A stretch of 64,000 bases of DNA from Thereva unica (Eukaryota > Arthropoda > Insecta > Diptera > Therevidae): the NCBI GenBank assembly GCA_949987705.1, contig OX465283.1, positions 2,646,207-2,710,206 on the forward strand, read 5' to 3'. Each line of letters begins with the position of its first letter. Position 1 is the first letter of the stretch. Made by a program: the position numbers and the translations under genes. This document shows positions 11,473 to 21,429 of the stretch, piece after piece. The notes under the pieces were generated by a model. That model worked only from the letters and a program-made list of their open reading frames with translations, was not told the DNA's origin and made no database searches.

Positions 11473-11591
11473 GGGCGCTTTCAGTAATGCAGGATGCGTG
11501 CGCAAATGACTTATTCAGCAATTGAAAGTGTGAAGCTTTCAATGACTGAATAAGTCAATTGCGCACGCATCCTGCATTACTGAAAGCGCCC
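11473..11591. repeat. Long hairpin with 45-bp arms
   Basis: The left arm 11473-11517 starts GGGCGCTTTCAGTAATGCAG. The right arm 11547-11591 is its near-perfect reverse complement. The loop holds a second stem (ATTGAAAG at 11521-11528, CTTTCAAT at 11536-11543), so nearly the whole 119 bases fold. It lies inside the receptor intron. It fits a foldback MITE better than a gene. Confidence 0.8.
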
Positions 11592-12533
11592 TTTGTTTTT
11601 TACGATTTGTTTTGCTCGGCGGAGTGCACTGTGTTACCATGAGCCGGGGTAGAGTTTTCGTCGAGTAAACAGAAAGCTTTTTCCGTCAAGTTAACTCGAT
11701 GCTGTTTCCATGACGGTTCTGGGTTGAAGTGACAGATTATCAATTTTACATTGCGACGCCGTTGGTATCAGTAAAAGATACTCAAACACACACAAATGCA
11801 AAACCTGTCTTAACCAGACTGGTTTCGTCAAGTTTTCTTGGATTTAATTTTACTCAATCCCCCTTTCTATGGGCGCTTAATCTGAGTAAACTCAGGGTAA
11901 ACTCTGCATGGAAACTCAGTAATGGAGGGCGCTGATGCGGCATGTGCACAGCTTCATTTTTAGATTTACGCAGTACATTCGAATGTGATTCGTTATCGGC
12001 ACGAGAAACGATTCGATATCGATACGAGCATGCGATTCGTTATTAGCCTGGGGTGAGCGTTCGATATCTTGCTTGGTCCGCTTTTGTTGCCTTCGAATTC
12101 GTTTACGAGTCCGACTTCGAAGAAAGCTTTCGCTTTTGGCAAGCCGTTCACGAATCGTTTCCGATTCTAAATGTTTGCAGGGGTGTGAGATGAGAGGAGA
12201 AGGTTTCGTTTGTGGCTCTGAAAGCTCTTATTGACCATCAAGCTTAAATGAGCTTTTCACTAGGAATGAGCTTTGCATTAGAATAGAAGTAGGAGCAGAG
12301 CCGGCCAAAAGTTGCGATACGAAATCCCAGTGCTTTTCGAAAACATTATAAAAGCATTGCCAGGCCTAAAGAATTCTCATGTTTTACAGATTGCGGCTAA
12401 AGTTAATCCTTGACTCTCGGTAAAAGGTAACCCTCGATGATGTTTACGGGCCTCAAACTACATTCACTTTAATCAAAATCAAGCTATATCACCTAACCAA
12501 ATTACTGTTTCAACTCTCATTTTTTTCTTGCAG

Positions 12534-14160
12534 AAACAAGCGCCGTCAACCACAAATAAAAATAGTCAACGACGATGGAATCCTGCTCTACATGGTCCTA
12601 GTGATCGCCGACGCTGAACACGCAATAAACCTCCGCAATGTAAAGAAGAAATCCGCCGACAAGCACAGATCATTCTTCTTAGTGATCGTTGAAAGCTCCA
12701 TAGACGTCACAAATTCATGGCTTGAGAACGCCTTCAAAAAATTCTGGGATTTATGGATCCTCAATGTGGTCATAACATTTTGGCGAGACGGCTTCAAAAT
12801 GTACACGTACACACCGTTTCGCAGTCATCAGCTGATAGAGCTGCCGTCGACAGCCCTGAAAAGAAACGATATATTTCCGGACAGGATAACAAATATGCAC
12901 AAGTTCCCATTTCGTATAGTGATGTATCCCGAAGAGATCCGGGCTGTTCTTAACAGAAAAGGGCAATTCGTAAGGGGATCCGATGTGAAAATGGCCGATC
13001 TTGTTACGGAGTACTTGAATGCGACGAAAATTTACGTGGTGCCAGCGGACAACTATGCCGGGGAGATACACGAAAATGGCTCATCGGATGGTGTTATCAG
13101 GCAGATTATCCGAAATGAGGCTGACGTTGGGTTCAATATAAGATTTCTCGTGCCGCATTTATATTCGAAGAGGCTTGAAAATTCGTACCCAAGCACCAGA
13201 GACGATCTTTGTGTTATGGTACCACGAGCTGGTTTCGCATCGATTCTGCTGAATATATTTAGACCATTCCAGCCGTACGTATGGATCATGGTGGTTGCAA
13301 CACTATTGGGCGTGTATATACTGATGAAAATCATAGCCCCTGAAGAGCGGGACAAGTTCATCCGACTGTATGCATGGAGCTTGAATATCTCATCCACGAT
13401 CCTGCCGAAACGCGACATCGTACGATTTTTCGTATCATTTTGGTTAGCTTACTCCCTGCTAATAGCTGGATCATACAAAGGCAACTTAACAAGCTATCTA
13501 GTATTTCCAATACCACTGCCACAGATTGATACACTAACGCAGCTTTATGAAACACCCTACAAAGTTCTCATATGGAGCAAGTACGAGAATCATGTTACAC
13601 GCTACATGAACGCGTCTATACCATGCCACAAGAGCTTCCTCGACCGCTTAACACCAGTCTCGGGTGAAGAATTCAAAGCGAAGTTAACGAACAACGATGA
13701 CAGTTTTGCGTATATGGACAAGAAGCATTTGATGTGGTCTAGAATTATCAACAGAAGACATGCCAGACGTGGTCGACCAATCTTTCATCCGATGCGGCAA
13801 TGTCCAGTACCATTTCATGCGGTCTACTTGGTCTCGTATGGCTCGCCATATTTAGGTAGTATCAATAAAATTCTGAGACGTTCCAAGGAGCATGGTCTTG
13901 AAGATCACTGGCAGAAACGTCTTCATATGAGAATCATGTTGACAAGCAAACGAATGACGATAGATCATAAAAACGATGATCCAATCGCCCTGAGATTGGA
14001 CCATTTAAGAGCGGCGTTTTACGTTCTGGTTTGTGGTGTAGTAGTGGCGTTTGTTATATTTTTAACAGAAATCTTGATTACTGAAAGAATCGAGGTGCAA
14101 AATGGATTTGACGAGGTTAATGCCGAGATTGATGCAAAGGAAATTGATTTTGTGCAATGA
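12534..14160 (+). CDS. Divergent ionotropic receptor (IR family), exon 2
   Basis: This encodes residues 88-629 of an ionotropic-glutamate-receptor-related chemosensory channel. The ligand-binding lobe S1 includes FKMYTYTPFRSHQLIEL, FPFRIVMYP and DVKMADLVTEYLN, then the IIRNEADVGFN segment that precedes TM1. TM1 lies at about residues 337-357 (VWIMVVATLLGVYILMKII), a pore loop (LNISSTILPKRD) follows, and TM2 is at about 385-405 (RFFVSFWLAYSLLIAGSYKG, then NLTSYL, the post-TM2 motif of the family). Lobe S2 follows, and TM3 is at about 583-604 (AFYVLVCGVVVAFVIFLTEI), ahead of a short acidic cytoplasmic tail. The long amino-terminal domain of true iGluRs is absent, as usual for IRs. I cannot assign an ortholog. 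It is nested in an intron of the minus-strand coiled-coil gene. Confidence 0.9.
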
Positions 14161-14221
14161 TTATTAAGAAAATCAAATTTTAGTCTTTTTTTTATTTTTG
14201 CAATAAGTCAAACTTTTAATT

Positions 14222-14227
14222 AATAAA
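14222..14227 (+). terminator. Polyadenylation signal of the ionotropic receptor gene
   Basis: AATAAA lies 62 bases after the TGA at 14158-14160, in AT-rich sequence. Position and motif fit a short 3'UTR. Confidence 0.6.
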
Positions 14228-14461
14228 TATTATTTAAAAAGTATCAAAAAATTATTTATGTTCCATTTAAAGTTTCTCTTTTATTATCACTAGCGACGCG
14301 CTGTGGAATTGAAACGAAATAAACTGCAACAAACCGTAACTAACTTCATGGCGGTATTTCTGAACATTTGACATTTATTCGCTGTAAATTTTTATATTAG
14401 TGACAAGGCAGTCTGAAAAGTTGTTGATGACACGTTGAGCAATCGTCGAAATTGAGTAATC

Positions 14462-14607
14462 TTAGGCTGAAGCCACACCGAACCAGGCAGAACAAAACAA
14501 AAGCAAATTTCCATACTAATTCACACAACTCAAAGCAAAACAAGCAAAAAAATGTATGGAAATTTGCTTTTGTTTTGTTTGCCTGGTTCGGTGTGGCTTC
14601 AGCCTAA
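14462..14607. repeat. Foldback element with 54-bp near-perfect arms
   Basis: The left arm 14462-14516 starts TTAGGCTGAAGCCACACCGA. The right arm 14554-14607 is its reverse complement with a single small difference. The loop is 37 bases. It lies between the receptor and SMC5 genes. It fits a very short MITE; no target-site duplication is obvious. Confidence 0.8.
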
Positions 14608-14837
14608 CTCCATAATTGTACGCCAAGTTGCAGCAACAAATCGAGCACTCACCTACAATATTAAAGCTGGTATTGCTGAAATGACATTTGGTCGCAGTCA
14701 CACTGTTCATCCAAACAGCTCCGAATGCTTTCAACTAGGTCGCTCGCATGAGATAAGGGGCCCAGCATCGTTTACAGACTTGAAAGCAGGTAATTGAACA
14801 ATTTGCGAAACTTTCAAAGCGTCTTGCTGTCTTAGAG

Positions 14838-15158
14838 CGGTTCTACACATTCAACTTGGCATTCCACTTTTTGACGTTCAACTTTTTTTTCTCTTTCCCT
14901 CCAATGCAAAGTTTGAAACAGACTAGAGTTGAAAGGAAAATGGAAAGCAGCTCAGAATGGAATGGAAATTTGCGTTCAGCTTGTGTGTTTTCGTTCAACA
15001 TTTTTATGAGTGTGCGAATATGTATGAATATGAGTGTACACGGATAGCAGTGACAGCCGAGCCTTTCGATGTTCTACTTGAAGTGTTGAAAATGTGTAGA
15101 CACGAGCGACAGAATTGGACGTCAAAAAGTGGAATGTTAAGTTGAATGTGTAGAACCG
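14838..15158. mobile_element. MITE with 40-bp terminal inverted repeats
   Basis: The left TIR 14838-14877 starts CGGTTCTACACATTCAACTT. The right TIR 15119-15158 is its reverse complement with only two or three mismatches. The 241-base interior has no transposase frame. The flanks read TTAGAG on the left and ATAGAG a few bases beyond the right end, a possible imperfect duplication. Confidence 0.8.
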
Positions 15159-15309
15159 GTCATAGAGGACTTCTTGAGGGTGATGATCATTGAAACAAAT
15201 CATAAGAACAAGCGCCTTCATCTCGAGCTCCTAAGATTTTACGGAACCTGTTTGCCGTTTTGCTACAAACAAGCTCGATGTCCGATCCGTTCCGATGAAC
15301 CACAGGCAG

Positions 15310-16108
15310 AGAGTGACTGAAGACATTTTGCACGAAGGATAGGAATGTGTATTTGGATTACAGTTTTGACATCTGTAACAAAGCCCTAATCTACATTGAG
15401 GATAAGATAATATTGTTAGGCGGAGCAGAACTCAGACGTCTTGGAATTTTATAACCTATTCGAAGACATACTTCAATTAGACCCAGTGAGTGTAGAACTC
15501 ATGAAAACAAGCTATGACATAGATGTTTTAACTGCATACATAGAAGAGAATGAGTCAAAATTGGTCCGAGATCAAAAGGAAGCATACAACAAAACTACAA
15601 GGGCAGTTTTCGGTCGACAGGGTGGTATTTTATTTTTGGATGCTTCTGGCGGAACAGGCTCGACATTTCTCATAAATATTCTTTTGCCTAAAGTGCGACA
15701 GACCAATGAAATTGCTTCTTCGGGCGTTGCCGCAATTTGTTGACAGGAGGAAGAACGGCTCAGAGCTCCTGGGGAATTGCAAGCCCATTATATGGAATGA
15801 ATGTACAGGGTCTCATAAATCAGACTTCGAAGCACTTGATGTTACCTTAAGAGTCTTGAGAGGTAAAAATGACGTCATAGTTACTTTGGAGAAGATTGTG
15901 TTTAAGTTTCACCATAAGCATCAACAAGTCACAAGTTGGACTCGATCTGATAAAGCCATACTTCTCTCACAGACAGCTGTATGTGGGTTTTTCAAGACTT
16001 GGTAAAGCCGAAAATCTTCAGATCTTAACTCCAAACCGCAGAGCAGTTTATCATGAAGCTCTTTGGAAAAATGCTGTACTGGTGTTCATTAATGACACAC
16101 CTTGCTAA
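15310..16108 (+). pseudogene. Helitron helicase remnant
   Basis: Pieces of the Pif1-like helicase of a Helitron rolling-circle transposon lie in order on the plus strand in at least three frames. Near 15316-15450: EDILH...IYIEDK...LRRLG. In 15441-15743: a linker, then FLDASGGTGSTFLINILLPK, the Walker A region, and ASSGVAA. In 15835-15880: LPLRVLRGKNDV-type helicase sequence. In 15896-16108: FTISINKSQ, HRQLYVGFSRLG and NLQILTPN...VYHEAL, which are motifs V-VI. The Walker A lysine codon is now TCG (Ser) at 15660-15662, and most of the middle of the helicase is deleted. No Rep nuclease or clear CTRR terminus was found. Confidence 0.85.
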
Positions 16109-16698
16109 GGGCCTTTCGAAAGGGAAGAAATGAGGCGTATTCGTGCGTGCGGCGCGCGAATCCAATTGAGCCGCTCGAATACGCTTCCAGTGGACGACTA
16201 ACCTTATGTAGCTTGCTTCAACATCCCACAGGCTTGATAATATTAATTTCAACTAAATATCCTCTAAAAACTAATTAAATATTTACATTCTCACGGCATC
16301 ATAAGTACCTCGCGAAAAAAATTGTAGGTAGGTAGGTTTTCCCAATGAAAAAATGTACATAACCTCTAGTAATCGCATATTTTTATTTCTGTTGCCACTT
16401 TAAAATAATAAAAATAAAAATTTATCAAAATTAAAACTTTTGAAAACGTTTAATTATTAACGGTGAAATATTTAACCGAAATTATTTTCTGCGCTACGTG
16501 TAAACACTGAGTAAAGTTCTTCTGTGGCAGCACTAATCTAAGCTTTTCGCAATTCACCACCACCAGTGGAAATCAGTGAAAAGCTCGCAAGCGTCAGTTT
16601 CAGTTGTCATTGTTCAAACAAAGTTTGAAGAAGTGGTTTGTTTATCGTGAATTTTATTTGCGTTTTTGTTAATTTTTCTTTTAATTTTTTGGGTCAAA
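16109..16698 (+). promoter_or_regulatory. SMC5 upstream region and 5'UTR
   Basis: AT-rich intergenic sequence between the Helitron remnant and the SMC5 start codon. A small inverted pair GCGTATTCG / CGAATACGC lies at 16135-16182, probably the end of the Helitron or another small repeat. I see no convincing TATA box. Confidence 0.3.
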
Positions 16699-19600
16699 AT
16701 GGACAACAAATGCGGTGTAACCGGCAAAATCGCTTCAGTTGCATGCAGGGACTTTGTCACATATGAAGAGGTCATCTTCCATCCCGGCGATTACTTGAAT
16801 GTGATAATTGGCCCCAACGGGACCGGCAAGTCAACCCTGGTTGCGGCTCTAGTTCTAGGCATGGGCGGGGCCCCCAAGCTCCTCTCGCGCTCATCTGATA
16901 TTAAAGACTATATCAAGAATGGCAAATTGTCCGCTTGGATAGAAGTGAAGATATACAAGAACGAGGGCCGTCGTACGGTCAGCTTCGAGCGGAGTTTCGA
17001 TATGAGCGGGAAGTCAGCGTGGAAGGTCGACGCGAAGCCAGTCAATGCGAAGGCATATCTGCGAGAAATAGCGAGGTTTAATATTCAAATTGATAATTTG
17101 TGTCAATTCCTGCCGCAGGACCGTGTACAGGATTTCGCCAAAATGAATCCGCAGGAGCTGCTGGTTAACACACAAAATTCGGTCTGCAAGGAGGAGTTGG
17201 TCGAGAAATTCGCGAAGCTCAAGGAGCTGCGACAGCAGCAGCTAGATTGTATGAAGACTTTAGAGACTGATTCCGAAAGATTGCGGGATTCGGAGCAGCG
17301 GAACGCCGAGCTGGTTGAAGTTATACAAAAAATTGAGCAAAGGACTCGATTCTTGAAGAAAATCGAGATTAGCAAGAGGAAAGTAATTTGGCTGGAGTAC
17401 CAGCAGCTGGAGAAGAAGAAACTGGAAGTTAAAGCCGAAATGGAGCAGGCGAAAATATTGCTTGATCGCGACAAGAAGAATTATGATAAAGTGATGGAGG
17501 ATGGGAAGACAGTAAAGAATACCATTAAGTCTCTGGAGAAAGCCACAAAAGAGGAAGAATTGAATACCCAAAAACTGACGGATCAGCTGAACAACATAAA
17601 CGATGCTTGCGATAATAAAGAGAGTGAAATTCGACAAGCAAAAGCCCGTCTGGAGAGCAAGAAGGTGGACTACCGAGAGCGCGCCAGCCACTTGGATAAG
17701 GAAAACAAAATTCTTGAGGCTCTAGTAAAAGACCTGAAAGAATGCGTGGACAAATCGAATCTAGACCATAAGTATAAGGAGATAGAGGGACGCGCAGGCG
17801 AAATTAAGGCTGACATAAGGAATTTAATGGATCGGCGAACAGCGATTAATCGGGAATTGGATGAGGATTGCACACCGGAGATACAGTTGATGAAGCGGAA
17901 GCTGCAGTCATTGCAGAATGTTATTGAAAGACGTCTGGATATCCTTAAGAACAAGTATGAGCACGTTCATAAGGCCGTGCTGTGGCTGAGGCAGAATCAC
18001 AACTTGTTCGAGGGCAAGATCTACGAGCCAATGATATTGGAGCTGAATGTTAAGAATCCCGATGATGCCAAATATTTAGAAAATTCCGTTTCAATAAAAG
18101 ATCTTCTAGCATTCACATGCACCAACAAATCCGATATGAATCTGCTGGTGCGAAAGCTAGTCAACGAACAGGGGCTGCAGATAAATGTCCTATTTTCAGC
18201 CGATGTGCCCCTAATGCAGCCGAAGCGGGAGCCAATCGAGAGATTTAGACAATATGGATTTCATACGTATCTAAACGACATGATCGAAGGACCAGCACCG
18301 ATAGTCAATTACTTAATGAAAATGAATCGCATTGAGAAGATATTAATTGGCGACGCAAATGTAGATGATCACTCTGAAGATGTCCCGCCGCATATTCGAG
18401 TGTTCTACTCGCCGAGCTACATGTATAGAATATCAGTATCTAGATACACCCAAGAGAAATCGTCGATGCGAACTCAGTTTCAAACGAAGAACTTATTAAA
18501 TATCAGCACAAATCAAGGTGCACTTAATCGGTGTCAGCGAGCGCTATTGGAGATCACCCAGAAGTCGGACGCGCTGAAGAATCAACGATCGCGCATTGAG
18601 AACGAGATAAGCAAGAAGGAGGAGGAGAGAAGTCAGATTATTGCTGAAAAAAGAGCATTGGATGTTAAGAAGGACCAAAGGACAAGACTAGAAAATGAAA
18701 CTAGACAGCAGCACAGAAAAGTCAAAAGAATACAGGACGAGACTATTGATATAAAGCAGGAAAAGGAGAAGTTTAAGGCACGGGCCAAGCAGTTGATCGG
18801 TGAAATTCTCCAGCTACAGGTCAAGAAGATTGACTGCCTTGGAAAACTTCAAAAAGCCTCGGAGAAGTTCGAATGTTACGGAACGAAATTGGTGATATTC
18901 AAGCGGCAGCACGTAGATATCCAAAGAAAAGAAACAGACGCTCTGGCGGCTCTAAATAAAACTAAAACACTAGTCGATAACATTTCAACATCTGCAGAGA
19001 GATGCACCAGAAAATGTGAACAAAAACTACAAGAATTCAAGGAATCCTGCAATGGAAAATGCCCAGACGACCAGCATTTCCCGTACAAGAGGCAATTCAC
19101 AGCGCTACCCGAAGACCTATCAGCCCTGCAAGAACAGATCGTTGAAATGCAATCTCGTGTCTCCTGCATGGGCAGCGAAAACTCGGCCGTCTTCAGTGAG
19201 TTCGAGGACAGAAAACGCACCATCGAGACTATCAAGGCAAACGTCGAGGACACTACAACCCAAATCAGCGCAATCGCAACACAAATAACTGCAATCCACA
19301 ATGAATGGTACCCCGAAATACTGAGTATCATCGAGACCATTAACATTAACTTCTCAAACTTCATGAAGATAATGAACTACGTCGGCGAAGTGCAACTGGT
19401 GCGCAATGACGAAAACGATTACAATAGCTACGGCATTAAAATCCTTGTTCAATATCGGGACAACGTTAAGCTGCAGGCGCTGGATCCGTATACCCAGTCG
19501 GGCGGTGAACGTGCTGTTGCCATCGCCGTTTACACACTGTCAATGCAGCAAATCACCAATGTGCCATTTCGATGCGTCGATGAGATTAATCAGGGAATGG

Positions 19601-19788
19601 ATACGAAGAACGAGAGGAAGATCTTCGAGATGTTCGTTGAGACGACCTGCCAGGCACACAAGGCGCAGTATTTCTTTATAACGCCGAAACTATTGCCTAA
19701 TTTGAACTACAATGAATTTATGAATGTTCATATTGTTTTCAACGGGAAGCACGTGGCAGACCACAAAGTATTCGCTAAGGAAGTTTGA
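16699..19788 (+). CDS. Smc5: Structural maintenance of chromosomes protein 5 (SMC5)
   Basis: A single uninterrupted frame of 1029 residues, the usual SMC5 length. SMC5 pairs with SMC6 and Nse subunits in the nuclear SMC5/6 complex, an ATP-driven DNA loop and repair machine. Residues 38-46 are the Walker A GPNGTGKST. Long heptad coiled coils follow (about 170-390 and 600-860) around a central hinge (about 400-560). At the C-terminus the ABC signature SGGERAVAIAVYTLSMQQ starts at about 934, and Walker B PFRCVDEINQGMD lies at 956-968, wording specific to SMC5 rather than SMC1-4 or SMC6. The frame is open upstream to 16666, but the first ATG is at 16699 in a good context (AAAATGG). The gene is intronless and nested, antisense, in the coiled-coil gene's intron. 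All catalytic motifs are intact. Confidence 0.97.
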   Translation: MDNKCGVTGKIASVACRDFVTYEEVIFHPGDYLNVIIGPNGTGKSTLVAALVLGMGGAPKLLSRSSDIKDYIKNGKLSAWIEVKIYKNEGRRTVSFERSFDMSGKSAWKVDAKPVNAKAYLREIARFNIQIDNLCQFLPQDRVQDFAKMNPQELLVNTQNSVCKEELVEKFAKLKELRQQQLDCMKTLETDSERLRDSEQRNAELVEVIQKIEQRTRFLKKIEISKRKVIWLEYQQLEKKKLEVKAEMEQAKILLDRDKKNYDKVMEDGKTVKNTIKSLEKATKEEELNTQKLTDQLNNINDACDNKESEIRQAKARLESKKVDYRERASHLDKENKILEALVKDLKECVDKSNLDHKYKEIEGRAGEIKADIRNLMDRRTAINRELDEDCTPEIQLMKRKLQSLQNVIERRLDILKNKYEHVHKAVLWLRQNHNLFEGKIYEPMILELNVKNPDDAKYLENSVSIKDLLAFTCTNKSDMNLLVRKLVNEQGLQINVLFSADVPLMQPKREPIERFRQYGFHTYLNDMIEGPAPIVNYLMKMNRIEKILIGDANVDDHSEDVPPHIRVFYSPSYMYRISVSRYTQEKSSMRTQFQTKNLLNISTNQGALNRCQRALLEITQKSDALKNQRSRIENEISKKEEERSQIIAEKRALDVKKDQRTRLENETRQQHRKVKRIQDETIDIKQEKEKFKARAKQLIGEILQLQVKKIDCLGKLQKASEKFECYGTKLVIFKRQHVDIQRKETDALAALNKTKTLVDNISTSAERCTRKCEQKLQEFKESCNGKCPDDQHFPYKRQFTALPEDLSALQEQIVEMQSRVSCMGSENSAVFSEFEDRKRTIETIKANVEDTTTQISAIATQITAIHNEWYPEILSIIETININFSNFMKIMNYVGEVQLVRNDENDYNSYGIKILVQYRDNVKLQALDPYTQSGGERAVAIAVYTLSMQQITNVPFRCVDEINQGMDTKNERKIFEMFVETTCQAHKAQYFFITPKLLPNLNYNEFMNVHIVFNGKHVADHKVFAKEV

Positions 19789-19866
19789 TTCCGCTTTTTG
19801 TAATGTGAAGTAATATTAAGATGTTGCCATATTGTATACAATTAATGTTGTTGCGTAGGCAGGCTG

Positions 19867-19872
19867 AATAAA
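19867..19872 (+). terminator. SMC5 polyadenylation signal
   Basis: AATAAA lies 78 bases after the SMC5 stop codon (19786-19788), followed by T-rich sequence. Spacing is typical of a short 3'UTR. Confidence 0.7.
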
Positions 19873-19929
19873 GCTTTTATTTTTGTTAAAATATTTGTAG
19901 TTTATATAAAATGCTTCACTACCACCTCT

Positions 19930-20419
19930 AGCTAGCCAAAGCTGGTGAGGGCTCGACAGTGCCGGCCCTAGCCCTTGTTGAAAGTGGAGCGAGATTGTCG
20001 TTCGGCGCCCTTTGGTCGACGCTTTCACTTCACATAAATTGTATTTCCAGTTGCCCTAGATAAAACTTTTTTCCAGCACTGCCTGCCTGCCATTTCTTTA
20101 CGAAATAATACCGCCCCTTTTGCAAGCCTTTATAGGCTGGGGGCCCCATAAGGATTTCGATGGTGGTTTTAGGGCCACAGCCCCGCCTGTAGCGGCAATA
20201 GAAGAAACATGTCTTCTCAGAGTTGCTTCCCCGACGTTTCGCCAACAGCACCACCTTCTATGGAGGCTATTTGGTTGTTTGTATTGCATGGTTGGGCATT
20301 AGGGCTTGCCCCAGTCAGTAAGGTTGAGATGGTGGAGAGAGTCACCTTCTCATTAAAAGAGGCTTTTCCTACCATCAGCCTAAAATTGCAGTGTTCACCA
20401 TCCTGACGTCATCTCTGTG
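19930..20419 (+). repeat. Repeat block upstream of an RTE-like RT
   Basis: About 20290-20410 (GGTTGAGATGGTGGAGAGAG and GAGGCTTTTCCTACCATC) aligns by eye with the reverse complement of 46070-46215, so it is repeated DNA. Between 19950 and 20020, a GCGCC-rich patch recalls the end of family X at 22670-22740. No intact frame is present. Confidence 0.5.
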
Positions 20420-21369
20420 AATTTTATGCGGTACACTTTGTGGACAGCTTTGAGGTGAGCTCAGGAGTACGACAAGGATGCCTACTTTCTCCATTACTAT
20501 TTCTTATAGTAATAAATGACATCCTTGTCGGCGCTCTAGATAATAGAACAGGCGGCATACAATGGGGTTTGGTAGACCGCCTTAAGGATCTCGATTACGC
20601 TGATGATATCTGTTTGCTGGCCCACAGACACCAGGACCTCAAAAACATGTTAAACAATTTGGCAACAGAAAGTAGTCCAGCAGGCTTAAGGCTAAATCCG
20701 ACCAAAACTAAAGAAATGCGGATAAATGCAAACACCGTTGAACGGACAGCGCTGAATAACCGCGACGTGGAACTGGTAAATAAATTCTGCTACCTCGGTA
20801 GCATTATTACCGAAAATGGTGGGGCAGAAGAAGACGTCAGTTCCAGAATAAATAAAGCACGAGGCGCATATGCATGCCTGTTCCGCATATGGAGATCAAC
20901 GGTGATCTCCACTAACACCAAATTGCGGCTGTTCAACTCCAACGTTAAGGCAGTTCTTTTGTACGGTTGCGAAACATGGAAAGTCACCCAATTCATCACA
21001 GGGCGCCTACAAGTCTTCATCAACAGATGCCTTCGTCGTATCCTAAAAATCCGCTGGCAAGATAGAATTTCAAACGAAGAACTATGGCGCCGTGCCGGCC
21101 AAGAAAGGATAGACGACCAAATCAGGCGAAGGAAATGGAATTGGGTTGGCCACACCTTGCGACGCGAAAACGAAAATCTAGCCAAACAGGCCCTTGACTG
21201 GAATCCGCAAGGTTCCCGTCGAGTAGGAAGACCTAGAAAAACGTGGAGGAGAACCCTACTAGAAGAAGCCGCAACAACTGGGAGGTCCTGGTCGGAGCTA
21301 AGAGCTGTCGCGCAAAACAGAGTCCGCTGGAGGGCAACTGTTTCCGCCCTATGTCCCATGAGGGATTAA
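20420..21369 (+). CDS. LINE reverse transcriptase, 5'-truncated but open (RTE-like)
   Basis: The polymerase of a non-LTR retrotransposon. The frame is open for over 300 codons, from about 20420 to the TAA at 21367-21369. It holds RT block B (SSGVRQGCLLSPLLFLIVIN), the catalytic palm DYADDICLLAH, the thumb KFCYLGSIITENGG, the VLLYGCETWK motif and a C-terminal RRRKWNWVGHTLRRENENLA plus GRPRKTW. The endonuclease and RT blocks 1-3 are missing, so it is 5'-truncated. The absence of stops suggests a recent insertion compared with its neighbours. It ends in an AAG-repeat tail (21381-21393) instead of poly(A). A related, decayed 3' end lies on the minus strand at 57850-58400. Clade assignment by eye is tentative. 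Confidence 0.9.
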
Positions 21370-21429
21370 AGGAGTTTAAAGAAGAAGAAGAAGACACTTT
21401 GTGGAGTATTCTCCACTCCTACATCCTTA

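Larger units (their letters stand above)
9101..12533 (+). other. Intron of the ionotropic receptor gene, filled with repeats
   Basis: The intron is 3433 bases, GTAAGT at 9101 to a T-rich tract and TTGCAG ending at 12533. It carries a decayed SINE (9261-9330), one copy of the GGCCTGCCGGCGGCCTGT repeat (9570-10143), minus-strand LINE debris (10144-10240) and a long hairpin (11473-11591). The minus-strand open frame 10612-10250 is basic and low in motifs; it may be LINE ORF1 debris. The rest (10620-11470 and 11600-12530) shows no gene. Confidence 0.8.

Noticed and set aside
12751..13555. Minus-strand open frames across the receptor exon
   Set aside because: Shadows of the plus-strand receptor, whose domains and membrane segments are clear.
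17103..17954. Long minus-strand open frames inside SMC5
   Set aside because: They are antisense shadows of a conserved coiled-coil coding sequence and encode no recognisable domain.
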